From: Bifidobacterium catenulatum DSM 16992 = JCM 1194 = LMG 11043
Lineage (GTDB): Bacteria; Actinomycetota; Actinomycetes; Actinomycetales; Bifidobacteriaceae
Assembly (NCBI RefSeq): GCF_001025195.1
Contig: NZ_AP012325.1
Span: 124,001 to 188,000, forward strand
Reading direction: 5' to 3'
DNA: 64,000 nt
Shown here: positions 26,831 through 37,200 of the stretch, piece by piece
Layout: every line of letters starts with the position of its first letter
Numbering within the stretch: the stretch's first letter is position 1
Made by a program: the position numbers and the translations under genes
The notes under the pieces: model-generated
Database searches by the model: none
What the model was told of the DNA's origin: nothing
Seen by the model: the letters and a program-made list of their open reading frames with translations, nothing else

Positions 26831-27850
26831 CTAGTCTAGGGGAAGGGTGGATTCGCGTTGGATGAGGCGGCAGGGGAGGTATTCCGTGCCGTGGTGGGGC
26901 TGGCCGTTGATGGCGTCCATCAGGTAGCGGGCGGCTTTGCGGCCGATGAGTTCCGTTTCATTGTCGATGCTGGTCAGCGGCGGGCGGGAGCTCTTGGTGA
27001 GCACGTCCCAATTATCGTGGCCGATCACCGCCACATCCTCAGGAATGCGTAGATGCTGCGACTTCAACGCGTCAATGCATCCTCGTGCCAGCTGATCGCT
27101 CTGGCATACCACGGCGTCGAACTTCACGCCTTGGTCGAGCAGCAGTCTGGTGGCGGCACGCCCCCAATCCTCGTCCCAACGGCCATAGCGAATCGGGCCA
27201 GCCGGTTCCAAGCCAACCTCGGCCAACGCTTCCAACGCGCCCTTGGTGCGGTCGGTGGAGGCCGTATACGTTTCATCGCCGCCAATAATGGCGATACGGT
27301 TGCGTCCACACGAAATCAAATGATTCACGGCCATGCGCCCAGCGTCCATATTGTCACACGTCACCGAACAATCGTTGGTATCGGTGGAAGGACCATACAC
27401 ATACACCAGCGGCACGCCCCAATCACGCCCCAGCGACGGGCGCGGATTCGTCTCGCGCTGCACAATCAGCAGGCCGTCCACTTTCAGCGACAGCAGTTTC
27501 TCTACATGGCTGCGTTCCAGCGCATCGTCACCGCGAGCATTGGCAAGTAGTACCGATGTCGATTGTGCGCGCAGCTCGTTTTCGGCGCCAATAAGAATAG
27601 GCGTGGAGAAACGGCCTTGCAGGTCGGAAGTGACCAAACCGATGGTTCCGCTTCTGCCGCTTGCCAACGATTGCGCCAGCTTGTTCGGGGAATAGTTGAG
27701 TTGCCGCGCTGCCTCCATCACGCGCTCGCGGGTGTCTTCACTGACGCGCGGTTTGCCATGCAGTGCCTTTGAAGCCGTTGCCAAAGACACGTTGGCCAGC
27801 GCTGCTACGTCTTCAAGCCTTGCTGTTGAGTGAGTATCTGCAGTTGCCAT
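26831..27850 (-). CDS. LacI family transcriptional regulator of the arabino-oligosaccharide locus
   Basis: 339 aa, ATG at 27850 with AAAGGGAAA ahead. The HTH is VAALANVSLATASKALHGKP (~15-35), with hinge LNYSPNKLAQSLASGRSGTIG. The sugar-binding core (~65-335) is of the periplasmic-binding type (IGLVTSDLQGRFSTPILIG, GRNRIAIIGGDETYTAS, VAVIGHDNWDVLTKSSRPPL). Divergent from the sugar ABC transporter, it probably represses that operon and the GH121 gene by binding TGCGAAA-N1/2-TTTCGCA sites and is released by an arabinose-containing effector. The effector is inferred from gene context. Gene order matches what I recall of the B. longum hypBA locus. Confidence 0.9.
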   Translation of the reverse strand: MATADTHSTARLEDVAALANVSLATASKALHGKPRVSEDTRERVMEAARQLNYSPNKLAQSLASGRSGTIGLVTSDLQGRFSTPILIGAENELRAQSTSVLLANARGDDALERSHVEKLLSLKVDGLLIVQRETNPRPSLGRDWGVPLVYVYGPSTDTNDCSVTCDNMDAGRMAVNHLISCGRNRIAIIGGDETYTASTDRTKGALEALAEVGLEPAGPIRYGRWDEDWGRAATRLLLDQGVKFDAVVCQSDQLARGCIDALKSQHLRIPEDVAVIGHDNWDVLTKSSRPPLTSIDNETELIGRKAARYLMDAINGQPHHGTEYLPCRLIQRESTLPLD

Positions 27851-27942
27851 GATGTTTCCCTTTTTTATGGTGTGGCGAAAACGTTGGCTGCGTGTCGACG
27901 CGCTTCGCTGCCCTTGTATTACGTAATATTATACGACAAAAC

Positions 27943-28036
27943 TGCGAAAGTTTTCGCATCGTGTCAAAAAGTGGATAAAACGGCTTCATGTAGCCGATTG
28001 CTGACATTATTACTTGCAAATTGCGAAACTTTCGCA
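27943..28036. promoter_or_regulatory. Two LacI-type operators between the regulator and the ABC operon
   Basis: TGCGAAAGTTTTCGCA (27943-27958) and TGCGAAACTTTCGCA (28022-28036) are palindromes sharing TGCGAAA and TTTCGCA arms, with 2-bp and 1-bp centres. Their centres are ~79 bp apart. They lie in the divergent gap and fit binding by the adjacent LacI protein, including autoregulation. Confidence 0.8.
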
Positions 28037-28173
28037 TTTGTGAAAATGAGCACATTTTTCTTTCGCATTTTCTGCATCTCATGTCATTTTTGCTGTCGTA
28101 TACAATTCTTAGAACGCAAAAAATCGTTTATATATAACGGTTTTATCGACATGAATATCTTTGCATTTTGACA

Positions 28174-28231
28174 TGCGAAAGCGATTTTGCAAAATCTGGA
28201 GAAAGCCATATACTGAGAAAAGGCTTTCGCA
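28174..28231 (+). promoter_or_regulatory. Promoter of the sugar ABC operon with overlapping operators
   Basis: A -35 TTTGCA (28186-28191), 17-bp spacer and -10 TATACT (28209-28214) form a good promoter. A degenerate operator, TGCGAAA-GCGA-TTTTGCA (28174-28191), covers the -35. An inverted pair GAAAGCC...GGCTTTC encloses the -10 and ends in the half-site CTTTCGCA (28224-28231). Repressor bound here would block RNA polymerase. Confidence 0.75.
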
Positions 28232-28334
28232 TTACGGTTCAATCGAAGGAGAACAACCGGAAATCGTGAAGGCAGACGGCGGAAGGCCCGCCGGATGGCT
28301 CAAAGCTGAGCAATACATAGAGAAAGAAGTAGAC

Positions 28335-29660
28335 ATGGTGTCTTTCAACAAGATTACTCGCGTTATTGCCGGCATCGCGGCAACCGCGTTGCTTATTCCG
28401 ATGGCTGCATGCGGCGGTGGTTCCAGCAGTGGTGGATCCGCGGCTCCGGCCGATATTCCGGCAGCTGGCACTGATGACGGCACTGAGATCACCCTGTGGA
28501 CCCGTTCTCCGCTGGAGCGTCAGGCCAAGAATGCGGTGAAGGCCTACAACGCCTCCCACAAGAACCAGGTCAAGCTGGAAATCATTCCGAACGACGATAT
28601 GGAGGGCAAGGTTGGTGGTGCCTCCCAGACCGATTCTCTTCCGGACATTCTCGCCGGTGACGTGGTGCGTATTCCGTACTGGGCTTCTGAAGGCATCTTC
28701 ACTGACATCACTAAGCAGATCGACGGACTCGACAACAAGTCCGACCTGCAGCAGGGCCACATTGAAGCCGGTACTGTGGATGGCAAGGAATACACGCTGC
28801 CGTTCATCACCGACGTTTCCGTGATGGTATGGAACAAGAATCTGTACAAGGAAGCAGGCCTTGACCCGGAGAAGGGTCCGAGCAGCATCGACGAGTTCGT
28901 TGAGCAGGCCAAGGCGGTCGCGGCCCTCAACAAGGACGGCGTGGCAGGCTCCTACTTGGCCGGCCAGTCCGGTGGCGCTCTCGTGTTCGACCTGTTTCCG
29001 TCCGTGTGGGCTGACGGCGAATCCGTGATGAACGCAGACGGTACCGAAGCCACCCTCAACAACGATTCCATGAAGGCCGTGCTTGACGCCTACAAGGAAC
29101 TCGCCAACACCACCAATGGCTTGGGCGCAGGCTCCAAGGAAGAAACCGGTGCCACCTGGACCGCTCCGTTCGCCAACGGCAACATCGGTGTGATGCCGTA
29201 TCCGAACACCTCCTCCACCGCACTGTTCGAAGCTGAGAAGGACGGCGGCTTCGAAGTCGGTGTCACCCCGATCCCGGGCACCAAGGAAGGCAAGACCTCC
29301 ACGTTCCTCGGCGGCGATGCCATGGGCATCTCCAAGGACTGCAAGAACGTCGCTCAGGCTTGGAACTTCCTCGCATGGCTCATGAGCGATGACGCCCAGA
29401 AGGAAGTCTTCGCAGCCAACGGCGACACCGCATCCAACATCCAGACCTTGAAGACCGCCTACGACGATGCCGATCCTCGCGTCCAGACCATCAACTCCGT
29501 AATCATCGACGGCAATGGCCAGACCCCGAAGTCCGCAGCTTTCAACGAGGCCTTCAACGCAGCCGGTTCCCCGTGGCAGCTGCTCATTCAGAACGCAGTC
29601 TGGGGCGATGGCGATCTCAAGGTCGACAACCAGGCCATCACCGACGTGCTGGGGCAGTGA
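28335..29660 (+). CDS. ABC transporter sugar-binding lipoprotein
   Basis: 441 aa from the ATG at 28335; the longer open frame starts inside the operator region. The signal peptide ends in a lipobox MAACGG (Cys ~26), so the protein is tethered outside the membrane. The mature part is a family 1 solute-binding protein (EITLWTRSPLERQAKNAVKA; LPDILAGDVVRIPYWASEGI; TDVSVMVWNKNLYKEAGLDP; FLGGDAMGISKD). It should capture an oligosaccharide for the two permeases that follow. From the adjacent GH127/GH121 enzymes the ligand is inferred to be beta-arabinobiose or a related arabino-oligosaccharide. No ATPase gene is in this locus; a shared MsiK-like ATPase elsewhere is usual in bifidobacteria. Confidence 0.93.
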   Translation: MVSFNKITRVIAGIAATALLIPMAACGGGSSSGGSAAPADIPAAGTDDGTEITLWTRSPLERQAKNAVKAYNASHKNQVKLEIIPNDDMEGKVGGASQTDSLPDILAGDVVRIPYWASEGIFTDITKQIDGLDNKSDLQQGHIEAGTVDGKEYTLPFITDVSVMVWNKNLYKEAGLDPEKGPSSIDEFVEQAKAVAALNKDGVAGSYLAGQSGGALVFDLFPSVWADGESVMNADGTEATLNNDSMKAVLDAYKELANTTNGLGAGSKEETGATWTAPFANGNIGVMPYPNTSSTALFEAEKDGGFEVGVTPIPGTKEGKTSTFLGGDAMGISKDCKNVAQAWNFLAWLMSDDAQKEVFAANGDTASNIQTLKTAYDDADPRVQTINSVIIDGNGQTPKSAAFNEAFNAAGSPWQLLIQNAVWGDGDLKVDNQAITDVLGQ

Positions 29661-29767
29661 GGTGAGCCACTGAAAACGAACTTCTCCTCCTTTTTCTCCT
29701 TTCCCCGATTTACATAACTTAAGAACAAGTGAATATCGAATAACTGAATATCGAAAACAAAAATCGA

Positions 29768-29787
29768 CAGACCACAGTTGTGGTCTG
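29768..29787 (+). terminator. Hairpin between the binding-protein and permease genes (attenuator)
   Basis: CAGACCACA (29768-29776) pairs with TGTGGTCTG (29779-29787). The hairpin lies in the ~300-bp gap between the binding-protein gene and the first permease. Without a T-run it probably protects the upstream mRNA or attenuates, giving more binding protein than permease. The rest of the gap (29661-29957) holds no supported gene; short repeats of GAATATCGAA lie near 29731-29753. Confidence 0.6.
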
Positions 29788-29957
29788 CCATGAAGATCGA
29801 CAATAATTCAAAAACAATGTCGGTCTTCATGGCGGATTTCAACGGCCGCACGAGACGGAATCGCATTTTCAAACGCATATCCAATCGCTTGGCCATTTAT
29901 GTCGAAAACCCCGAACGATTCAAGAGAGAGTCGCCAAAAGTGTTCCAAGGAGGGAAT

Positions 29958-30884
29958 ATGACTACTGTTTCCAAGAACGCTGCGCCAGTGAAGACGCATC
30001 GTTCCAAGGCCAAGGCGGAGACAACCCGTCGTGGCCTGCTGTATGCGCTGCCTGATTGGCTGATGATCATCATGCTGTTCTTCGTGCCAATCGTGCTGCT
30101 CGTCATCATGGCCGGTTCCCGCTGGTCGTTGATGGGCGGTAACCGTGGTTGGAATTTCCCTGAGAATTTCGTCAAGGTTTTCGAAAATAAACTGCTCGGA
30201 CAGTCGGTGTTGTTCACACTTGAATACACCGTGATCGTCACGATTTTCCTGCTGGTGCTTGGCCTTGGTCTGGCGCTGATCGTGCAGGAAAGCACCAAGT
30301 GGAACAATATGCTGCGCACGTGCTTCCTGCTGCCGTCCGCAACCGGTCTCGCCTCCGCTTCGCTGCTGTTCTACGCGCTGTACTCCCCGCAGGTGGGCCC
30401 CGTCACCAAGATCCTGAGCTTCTTCGGATTGATGGATGAGGGCGGCTCCGTGCTCGCCACCGGCCAGAGCGCGCTGTGGGCTACCATTATTGTGATCGTC
30501 TGGCGTTTCTCCGGCTACTACATGCTGCTCATGATGATCGGCCTGCAGGCCATTCCTGGCGACCTGTATGAGGCCGCGCGCATGGACGGTGCTGGCACGT
30601 GGCGCATTTTCCGTTCCATCACCCTGCCGCTGATGAAGCCGACCATCGTGATGTGCCTGATCTACTGCGTCACCGGTTCCATCCTCGCGTTCGACCAGTT
30701 CTTCATTCTGACCAAGGGCGGTCCGAACAATTCCACCATGACCGTAGTGCAGCTCATCTACAACTTCGCATTCGATTCCAAGAAGGATCTGGGCATGGCG
30801 GCCGCACTGTCGCTGATCGTGCTTGCGGCCCTCGTGGTAATCAATTCCATCCAGATGCGCGGTATGCGCGACAACACCAAGTGA
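29958..30884 (+). CDS. Sugar ABC transporter permease (MalF-type)
   Basis: 308 aa from the ATG at 29958, which follows AAGGAGGG; the open frame begins earlier without support. About six membrane helices (GLLYALPDWLMIIMLFFVPI ... ALSLIVLAALVVINSI). The ATPase-contact EAA loop is DLYEAARMDGAGTWRIFRSI with TLPLMKPT. It forms the membrane pore with the next permease for the sugar caught by the lipoprotein upstream. A Lys/Arg/Thr-rich N-terminus precedes the first helix. Confidence 0.94.
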   Translation: MTTVSKNAAPVKTHRSKAKAETTRRGLLYALPDWLMIIMLFFVPIVLLVIMAGSRWSLMGGNRGWNFPENFVKVFENKLLGQSVLFTLEYTVIVTIFLLVLGLGLALIVQESTKWNNMLRTCFLLPSATGLASASLLFYALYSPQVGPVTKILSFFGLMDEGGSVLATGQSALWATIIVIVWRFSGYYMLLMMIGLQAIPGDLYEAARMDGAGTWRIFRSITLPLMKPTIVMCLIYCVTGSILAFDQFFILTKGGPNNSTMTVVQLIYNFAFDSKKDLGMAAALSLIVLAALVVINSIQMRGMRDNTK

Positions 30885-30903
30885 GCAAGGGGAGGGAACT
30901 CAC

Positions 30904-31722
30904 ATGACTACTCCATTGTGGAAGCGCGTAATCGTCTATATTCTCGAAGGTCTGCTGGCCCTGGTCTTCATTTCGCCGCTGATCTGGGTGGTGGTCTGCT
31001 CGTTCAGTCCACAGCCTGGTTCCGCACAATCCAAGGGCTGGGGTGTGAACAACTATCTGACGTTGTTCGGCTACCAGGAAGGCCTGCCGAAGTACCTGTT
31101 CAACTCGGTGGTGGTGACGTTGGTCGCCGTGGTGTTCTCCGTGGTGGTGTGCACGCTCGCAGGCTATTCGTTCTCCCGTTTCGACTATCCGGGCCGCAAT
31201 CTCGGATTCATGGTGACGTTGTCCATTTTGATGGTGCCGTATGCGTCTCTGCTGATTCCGCTGATGGTGTGGTACAAGGATATTGGTCTGAACGATTCCT
31301 TGCTGGGTGTCGGTTTGGTTATTACCTTGTTCCAGCTGCCGATGAGCACGTTCATCATGCGTAATGCTTTCGATGCGATTCCGAAGGATATGGAAGAGGC
31401 CGCCATGGTCGATGGCTGCAACTCCCTGCAGTCGCTGATTAAGATTCTGGTGCCGGTCGTCAAGCCGTCGATGGTCACTGTCGGTCTGCTTGCTTTCCTT
31501 GAGGCTTGGAACAATTTCATGATTCCGCTGTACCTGTCGAGTTCGTCGAACGCCACGCTGCCGCTCGCTTTGGTGAACATGCGTCAGCAGACTATGGGCG
31601 TCATTGATTACGGTGCCACCGAAGCTGGCGTCGTAATTCTGATGATCCCCGCAGCCATCCTCTTCCTAGCCCTCCAGAAGTACTACGTCAAAGGGTTTAT
31701 GGCTGGAGCTGTCAAGGGCTGA
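30904..31722 (+). CDS. Sugar ABC transporter permease (MalG-type)
   Basis: 272 aa, ATG after GGGGAGGGAACTCAC. Six membrane helices; first YILEGLLALVFISPLIWVVV. EAA loop: AIPKDMEEAAMVDGCNSLQS. Pairs with the preceding permease (gap 19 bp). The stop codon lies inside the first of two strong hairpins at 31714-31769, so expression of the downstream GH127 gene may be modulated there. Confidence 0.94.
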   Translation: MTTPLWKRVIVYILEGLLALVFISPLIWVVVCSFSPQPGSAQSKGWGVNNYLTLFGYQEGLPKYLFNSVVVTLVAVVFSVVVCTLAGYSFSRFDYPGRNLGFMVTLSILMVPYASLLIPLMVWYKDIGLNDSLLGVGLVITLFQLPMSTFIMRNAFDAIPKDMEEAAMVDGCNSLQSLIKILVPVVKPSMVTVGLLAFLEAWNNFMIPLYLSSSSNATLPLALVNMRQQTMGVIDYGATEAGVVILMIPAAILFLALQKYYVKGFMAGAVKG

Positions 31723-31769
31723 CATCTGGCGATGTCAGCCCTTGGGAGACAGTCCACTGGACTGTCTCC
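31714..31769 (+). terminator. Two back-to-back perfect hairpins between permease and GH127 genes
   Basis: Hairpin 1: AAGGGCTGACATC (31714-31726), loop TGGC, GATGTCAGCCCTT (31731-31743). Hairpin 2: GGAGACAGTCCA (31745-31756) and TGGACTGTCTCC (31758-31769). They are separated by a single base and have no T-run. mRNA stabilisation or partial attenuation is likely. Confidence 0.7.
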
Positions 31770-31852
31770 AGGCTCCAGCCTGAGCAGAACCGAAGGCGGA
31801 GTAGCCAAGAGCCGTCAAGGGCTGGCGAAGTCCTTAATCTTAAGGAAATATC

Positions 31853-33826
31853 ATGAATGTAACTATTACTTCTCCTTTCTGGAAGCAGCGTCGCGACCAG
31901 ATCGTTGAATCCGTCATTCCCTATCAGTGGGGTGTGATGAATGATGAGATTGCCACTGAAGTTCCGGATGATCCGGCCGGCAATCAGCTTGCCGATAATA
32001 AAAGTCATGCCGTGGAGAATCTGCGTATCGCAGCCGGTGATGAGGCCGGTGAATTTCATGGCATGGTCTTCCAGGATTCCGACATATATAAGTGGTTGGA
32101 GGAAGCGGCTTACGCACTGTCGTATCATCCTGATCCGCAATTGCGGGAACTGTGCGATAAAACCGTCGACCTCATCGCACGTGCGCAACAATCGGACGGA
32201 TATTTGGACACTCCGTACCAAATCAAAACCGGTGAATGGGCGCATCGTGAGCGTTTCACACTGATTCAGCAAAGCCATGAAATGTATGTCATGGGCCACT
32301 ATATTGAGGCTGCTGTCGCCTATCATGAGGTGACCGGTAACCAGCAGGCGCTTGACGTGGCGTGCCGTATGGCGAATTGCATCGATGCCAATTTCGGCCC
32401 GGAGGACGGCAAGATCCACGGTGCTGATGGGCATCCGGAAATCGAATTGGCGTTGGCGAAACTGTATGATGCGACCGGTGAGGAGCGCTATCTGAATCTG
32501 GCGCGGTATCTCATCGACGTGCGTGGTCAGGATCCGCAGTTCTACGCCAAGCAGATCGCCGCTGTCGACAACGACTACATTTTCCGGGATCTGGGATTCT
32601 ACAAGCCCACGTACTTCCAAGCCGCGCAGCCGGTGCGCGAGCAGCAGACCGCTGACGGCCATGCTGTGCGCGTGGCCTATTTGTGCACTGGAATCGCACA
32701 TGTGGCGCGTATTACCGGCGATCAGGGCTTGCTGGATGCGGCGCATCGTTTTTGGAACAACATCGTGTCGAAACGCATGTATGTGACGGGTGCGATCGGT
32801 TCCACACATGTGGGGGAGTCGTTCACGTACGATTACGATCTGCCGAACGACACCATGTATGGCGAAACGTGCGCTTCTGTGGCGATGAGCATGTTTGCCC
32901 GCCAAATGCTTCTGTTGGAACCGAATGGTGAATACGCCGACGTACTTGAGCGTGAGCTGTTCAATGGTGCCATCGCGGGCATCAGCCTTGATGGCAAGCA
33001 GTATTACTATGTGAATGCGTTGGAGACTTCGCCGGACGGTTCGGACAATCCGGATCGGCATCATGTGCTTTCGCATCGTGTCGATTGGTTTGGCTGCGCA
33101 TGCTGCCCAGCTAATGTCGCGCGATTGATCGCGTCGGTGGACCGTTATGTGTATACCGAACGTGACGGCGGCCGCACGGTGCTCGCTCACCAGTTCATTG
33201 CGAATCAGGCAAGTTTTGATTCCGGGTTGCATGTGGAGCAGCGTTCCGATTTTCCGTGGAACGGTCATATTGAGTACATGGTGGAATTGCCCGCTGAGGC
33301 GGCTGATTCGGTACGTTTCGGCGTGCGTATTCCCACATGGTCGGCTGATTCCTATGCGCTGACATGCGATGGTGTTGCTGTGAAGACGGCTCCGGAAAAC
33401 GGTTTCGTATATTTCGCAGTTGCTCCGGGAACTGCATTGCATGTGGTGCTGGATCTTGATATGGCAGTGCGATTGGTGCGTGCCAACTCTCATGTGCGTT
33501 GCGATGCAGGTCGTGTTGCGGTGATGCGCGGTCCGCTCGTCTATTGCGCGGAGCAAGCCGATAATGCCGGCGATCTGTGGACGTACCGTCTTGCTGATGG
33601 CGTGGATGCTGCGGATGCCACGGTTACTTTCGAGAGTGATTTGCTTGGAGGTGTTGACGCGGTGACGTTGCCTGCCGTTCGTGAGGCTGCGGATGCCGTG
33701 GACGCCCCGTTGTACATGTCCGCTCAGCGTGGCGCCTCAGATGAGCGGACGTCGCTCAAGCTGGTGCCCTACTACGCATGGGCCAACCGCGAACTCGGCC
33801 AAATGAACGTGTGGTTGCGCAGCTAA
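31853..33826 (+). CDS. hypBA1: GH127 beta-L-arabinofuranosidase (HypBA1-like)
   Basis: 657 aa, no signal peptide, so intracellular; start supported by AAGGAAATATC. The family hallmark is the zinc/cysteine centre: TMYGETCAS (Glu and Cys ligands, ~339-343) and DWFGCACCPANVARL (~415-423), which holds the nucleophilic cysteine. In GH127 a Zn-bound Cys attacks the beta-L-Araf linkage. Also seen: NDEIATEVPDDPAGNQLADN, GEFHGMVFQDSDIYKWLEEA, IEAAVAYHEVTGNQQALDVA, YVTGAIGSTHVGESFTYDYD and the C-terminal beta-sandwich. Length matches characterised B. longum HypBA1 (~658 aa). It should split imported beta-arabinobiose into arabinose. Confidence 0.95.
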   Translation: MNVTITSPFWKQRRDQIVESVIPYQWGVMNDEIATEVPDDPAGNQLADNKSHAVENLRIAAGDEAGEFHGMVFQDSDIYKWLEEAAYALSYHPDPQLRELCDKTVDLIARAQQSDGYLDTPYQIKTGEWAHRERFTLIQQSHEMYVMGHYIEAAVAYHEVTGNQQALDVACRMANCIDANFGPEDGKIHGADGHPEIELALAKLYDATGEERYLNLARYLIDVRGQDPQFYAKQIAAVDNDYIFRDLGFYKPTYFQAAQPVREQQTADGHAVRVAYLCTGIAHVARITGDQGLLDAAHRFWNNIVSKRMYVTGAIGSTHVGESFTYDYDLPNDTMYGETCASVAMSMFARQMLLLEPNGEYADVLERELFNGAIAGISLDGKQYYYVNALETSPDGSDNPDRHHVLSHRVDWFGCACCPANVARLIASVDRYVYTERDGGRTVLAHQFIANQASFDSGLHVEQRSDFPWNGHIEYMVELPAEAADSVRFGVRIPTWSADSYALTCDGVAVKTAPENGFVYFAVAPGTALHVVLDLDMAVRLVRANSHVRCDAGRVAVMRGPLVYCAEQADNAGDLWTYRLADGVDAADATVTFESDLLGGVDAVTLPAVREAADAVDAPLYMSAQRGASDERTSLKLVPYYAWANRELGQMNVWLRS

Positions 33827-33935
33827 ACAAAAGAAAGACTTGCTACCCGGCGCTATGAGTGCCATGGTGCCGGGAAGCGGGTGAGCGCGGCGTGATCGAT
33901 TGGAGCCGAATGCGCCGCGCTGACTGGAATGAGAG

Positions 33936-33967
33936 ACCGGCTGCCCCTTATGGGGTGGCCGGTTTTG
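33936..33967 (+). terminator. Terminator after the GH127 gene
   Basis: A 12-bp stem, ACCGGCTGCCCC / GGGGTGGCCGGT with two wobble pairs, and a TTAT loop, followed by TTTG. An extra weaker hairpin (CCCGGC...GCCGGG) lies upstream near 33847-33874. This ends the LacI-controlled transporter operon. Confidence 0.82.
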
Positions 33968-33995
33968 TCATAGCCCCTAGTATAAGACGGGAAAA

Positions 33996-34094
33996 TGCGA
34001 AAACTTTCCTTTTCGCATAAAAGCCATCGTATGGCAGTTCACTTAGAAAAGCATTGGAGAAAACTGAAAGAAAATTTGCGAAACCGTATTCGCG
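33996..34094. promoter_or_regulatory. LacI-type operators upstream of the GH121 gene
   Basis: TGCGAAAA-N6-TTTTCGCA (33996-34017) is a perfect 8+8 palindrome, and TGCGAAA-CCGTA-TTCGCG (34077-34094) is a degenerate second site. Both use the half-site seen upstream of the transporter operon, so the same LacI protein probably controls the extracellular enzyme. The leader from there to 34233 contains a small stem CCTTGG-CAA-CCAAGG near 34190. Confidence 0.68.
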
Positions 34095-34233
34095 TCATGT
34101 ATTCTTGAAATGTCGGTGGACGCTCCAATCTCATGTCCATCGCACGACTCTCATTCCTACAGAAAGAAAGTTGGATGCCAGGGAACGAGCCTTGGCAACC
34201 AAGGGCCAACGATGGTCCATGTAGGAGGAATTG

Positions 34234-37200
34234 ATGACACCATCAACAAGGAAGAAAGGGATTGTCACGTCATTGGGCGTGCTGACGGCAGTGGCCACAC
34301 TGTTGTCTGGCGGTGTGACGACCGCATACGCCAATGACGCGCTGACCAATCCGAACTCTGCCATGGGGTATCCGAGTTTCAAGGGGGCCGCCGACCCGAT
34401 TGCGGGCACCGGCGTCGCTTTCGATCCCTCGACAAGCTACCTCAAGCAGGTGTTCGATGCGGATGTTGCCAACGGTGCCGGAACCGACACCGCACACGAC
34501 TTCTGGATCGACAAGATGCTGACGCGCACAGGCACCGCACCAAACGGTACCGGCACCAACGATGCTGGCGACTACAACTATGCGGGCGCAGACAAGAACG
34601 AATACCTGTTCTCACGTGGCCGTGCCGCATTCATGTACACGCATACGCCAGAAGCACTTGGTTTCGTAGGAGATGTCGCATACTGGGATCAGACCGGCAA
34701 CGACGGCTTTACCGTTGAGGTAAGCATTGGCGGTTCCAAGCAGACCCTGCGCGAGAACACCGACAAGCGCAAGCAGACGCCAAGCTACTTCACCACGGAA
34801 TTCACCAACGGCGACAAGACCATTACCGTCACCGAAGTCAAGTACATCACCTACACCAATGTGATGGTCGCGAATTTCACCATCACCAGCACCACCGGCG
34901 GTGACGTAACGCTGACAGCAGCCTCGCCATTCGCACAAGACGGCAATGACGGCGACACTGAACTGACCGGTCGCTTCAATGTGAAGAACGATCTGACCAC
35001 CATCTATCCACGGTTCTCCGGCAACGGTTTCACCGTAAAGAACGGCAAACTCGCTTCCACCCTCACCTTGGAAGCGAACGTGCCACAAACCACCAAGCTG
35101 CAGCTTGGCCTGATCGCCAACGAGTTGCCGGACTCCACCGCGGAATACGAAGCCCGATTCAACGGCGATCTCACCGATCCGGCCGCTTCCTACAAGGATT
35201 CCGTGACCACCTACAACCAGTGGTGGGTCGATAACATTCCTTACGTGGAAACCCAGGAACACAATATCGACAAAACTGTGTTCTACCGCTGGTGGCTGAG
35301 CCGTTTCAACATGTTGGACGCCAATATGCCGGGCAATACGTTCCAGTATCCGACCTCCATCGAAGGCGTGCTCGGATACAACAACCAGATCGTGCTGACA
35401 TCCGGCATGTTCATCAACGACACCAAGTGGTTCCGTAACGCCGAATACTCGTACGGCACTTGGGTGTCGGCCGGGCAGACAGCTAAGAAAGGCCAGTCCG
35501 GGTATTACTACTACCACGACAATCCGGGCGATCCAGCCAATTGGAACCACAGCTACACGCAGTACATCACCAAGGCCGGTTGGGACTCCTACAAGGTGCA
35601 CGGCGGCCCGTCATCATTGGCTGAAGCGTTGGGTGATTACGGTTCCGAAGATGTCAAAGGTCTGCTCAATTCGCAAAGCGAGCCAGACAGCAACGACAAC
35701 CAGAATAGCAACGGCAACAATCTGATCGACTGGTCGTGGTGGTCCATGACCGGCAACGATGCCGACGCGGTGTCGTTCTCCGAACCCGGTCGTTCCGGCC
35801 AGCGTATGGACCGTGCCGACGGTTCCGCCAACATGTGGGCCAACGCCAATGCCGCCGCGCAAGCATACAAGGCTGCCGGAGACACCGAAAAAGCCGCTGA
35901 AATGCAGCAGATCGCCGACGCCATCAAGCAGGATGTGCTCGACAACCTGTGGGATTCCGACAGCAAACTGCTGCTGCACAAGTGGCTGAACGACGGTCAA
36001 TTCGCGAAATACAAGGAACTCAACAACTACTATCCGTATTCCGAAGGTCTGATGCCGACCGGCAATGATGATTACGATAGTGCGTTGCGCTTGTTCGAAG
36101 ATGCCGACGAATTCCCGATTTTCCCGTTCTTCACTGCAAATCAGGCAGACAAGAAGGCGCTGAATTTCCCAGGATCAAACAATTTCTCCATTATCAATGC
36201 AACTCCGCTGCTGCAAATCTATTCTGCGGGAATCCGTGATTATAATGCTGCAGACAACGGATATATCACGAACGAATCGTTCAAGAAACTGCTGTATTGG
36301 GTTGCGTTCTCGCATTATCAAGGAGGCGACAACCAGTATCCGGACCAGAACGAATTCTGGAATATGGATAATAATTCCGCAGGAAGCACGATTCCGGAGA
36401 AGAACGCCGACGCCAGCAAGAACGGTGGAAAAATCACCTACCGTTCCTGGATTCACCACACCCAGCTTGGCACCACCAACTGGACGATTGTGGAAGACGT
36501 GGCAGGTATGGTTCCGCGTGAAGACAACAAGATCGAACTCAATCCGATCGAGATTCCCGGTTGGAACCACTTCACCGTCAACAACCTGAGCTACCACGGG
36601 CAGGATCTGTCGATCGTATGGAACAACGACGGCACCTACAACGCTCCGAAGGGATACACCCTGTATGTGGACGGCAACGCCGTGTTCACCTCCGATAAGC
36701 TCGCCCACCTCATCTACGATCCGGCCAGTGGAACCGTTGAGGTTGCCGATGATTCCGGAGCGGTGATCACCGGCGCGACCACCGCCACAATGCCGAACGC
36801 CAACGAAGTGACCTATGCATCGAACAGCAGGGTTACGCAGATCTTCGCGCAGTCCGGACAGAACGTGGACGAAGCATCCAAGAGCCAGACCAACGTGGCC
36901 AAGGGCGCCGATGTGGAAGCCACTTACGAAACCAAGGGATACCCGGCAACCAATGCAGTGGACGGCAAGAACGTGATGGAATCCTTCTGGGGCACCAAGG
37001 GATCCAAGAACGCCAAGGATTCGCTGACCGTAACGTTCAAGAATGGCGTGCAGAACATCGACGACGTGCGTTTGTACTTCTACCAGACCTCGTCCAGCCA
37101 GACGATTTCCGGCTACAGTGAGCCGTCGGTGTACACGCTTGAATATCAGGATGAGGCCGGCGCATGGCATGTCCTGCCGAACCAGGTGCGTACGCCTACT

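Noticed and set aside
31712..33556. 614-codon open frame antisense to the GH127 gene
   Set aside because: His/Arg/Ile-rich translation with no domain; it is the mirror of a strongly biased gene.
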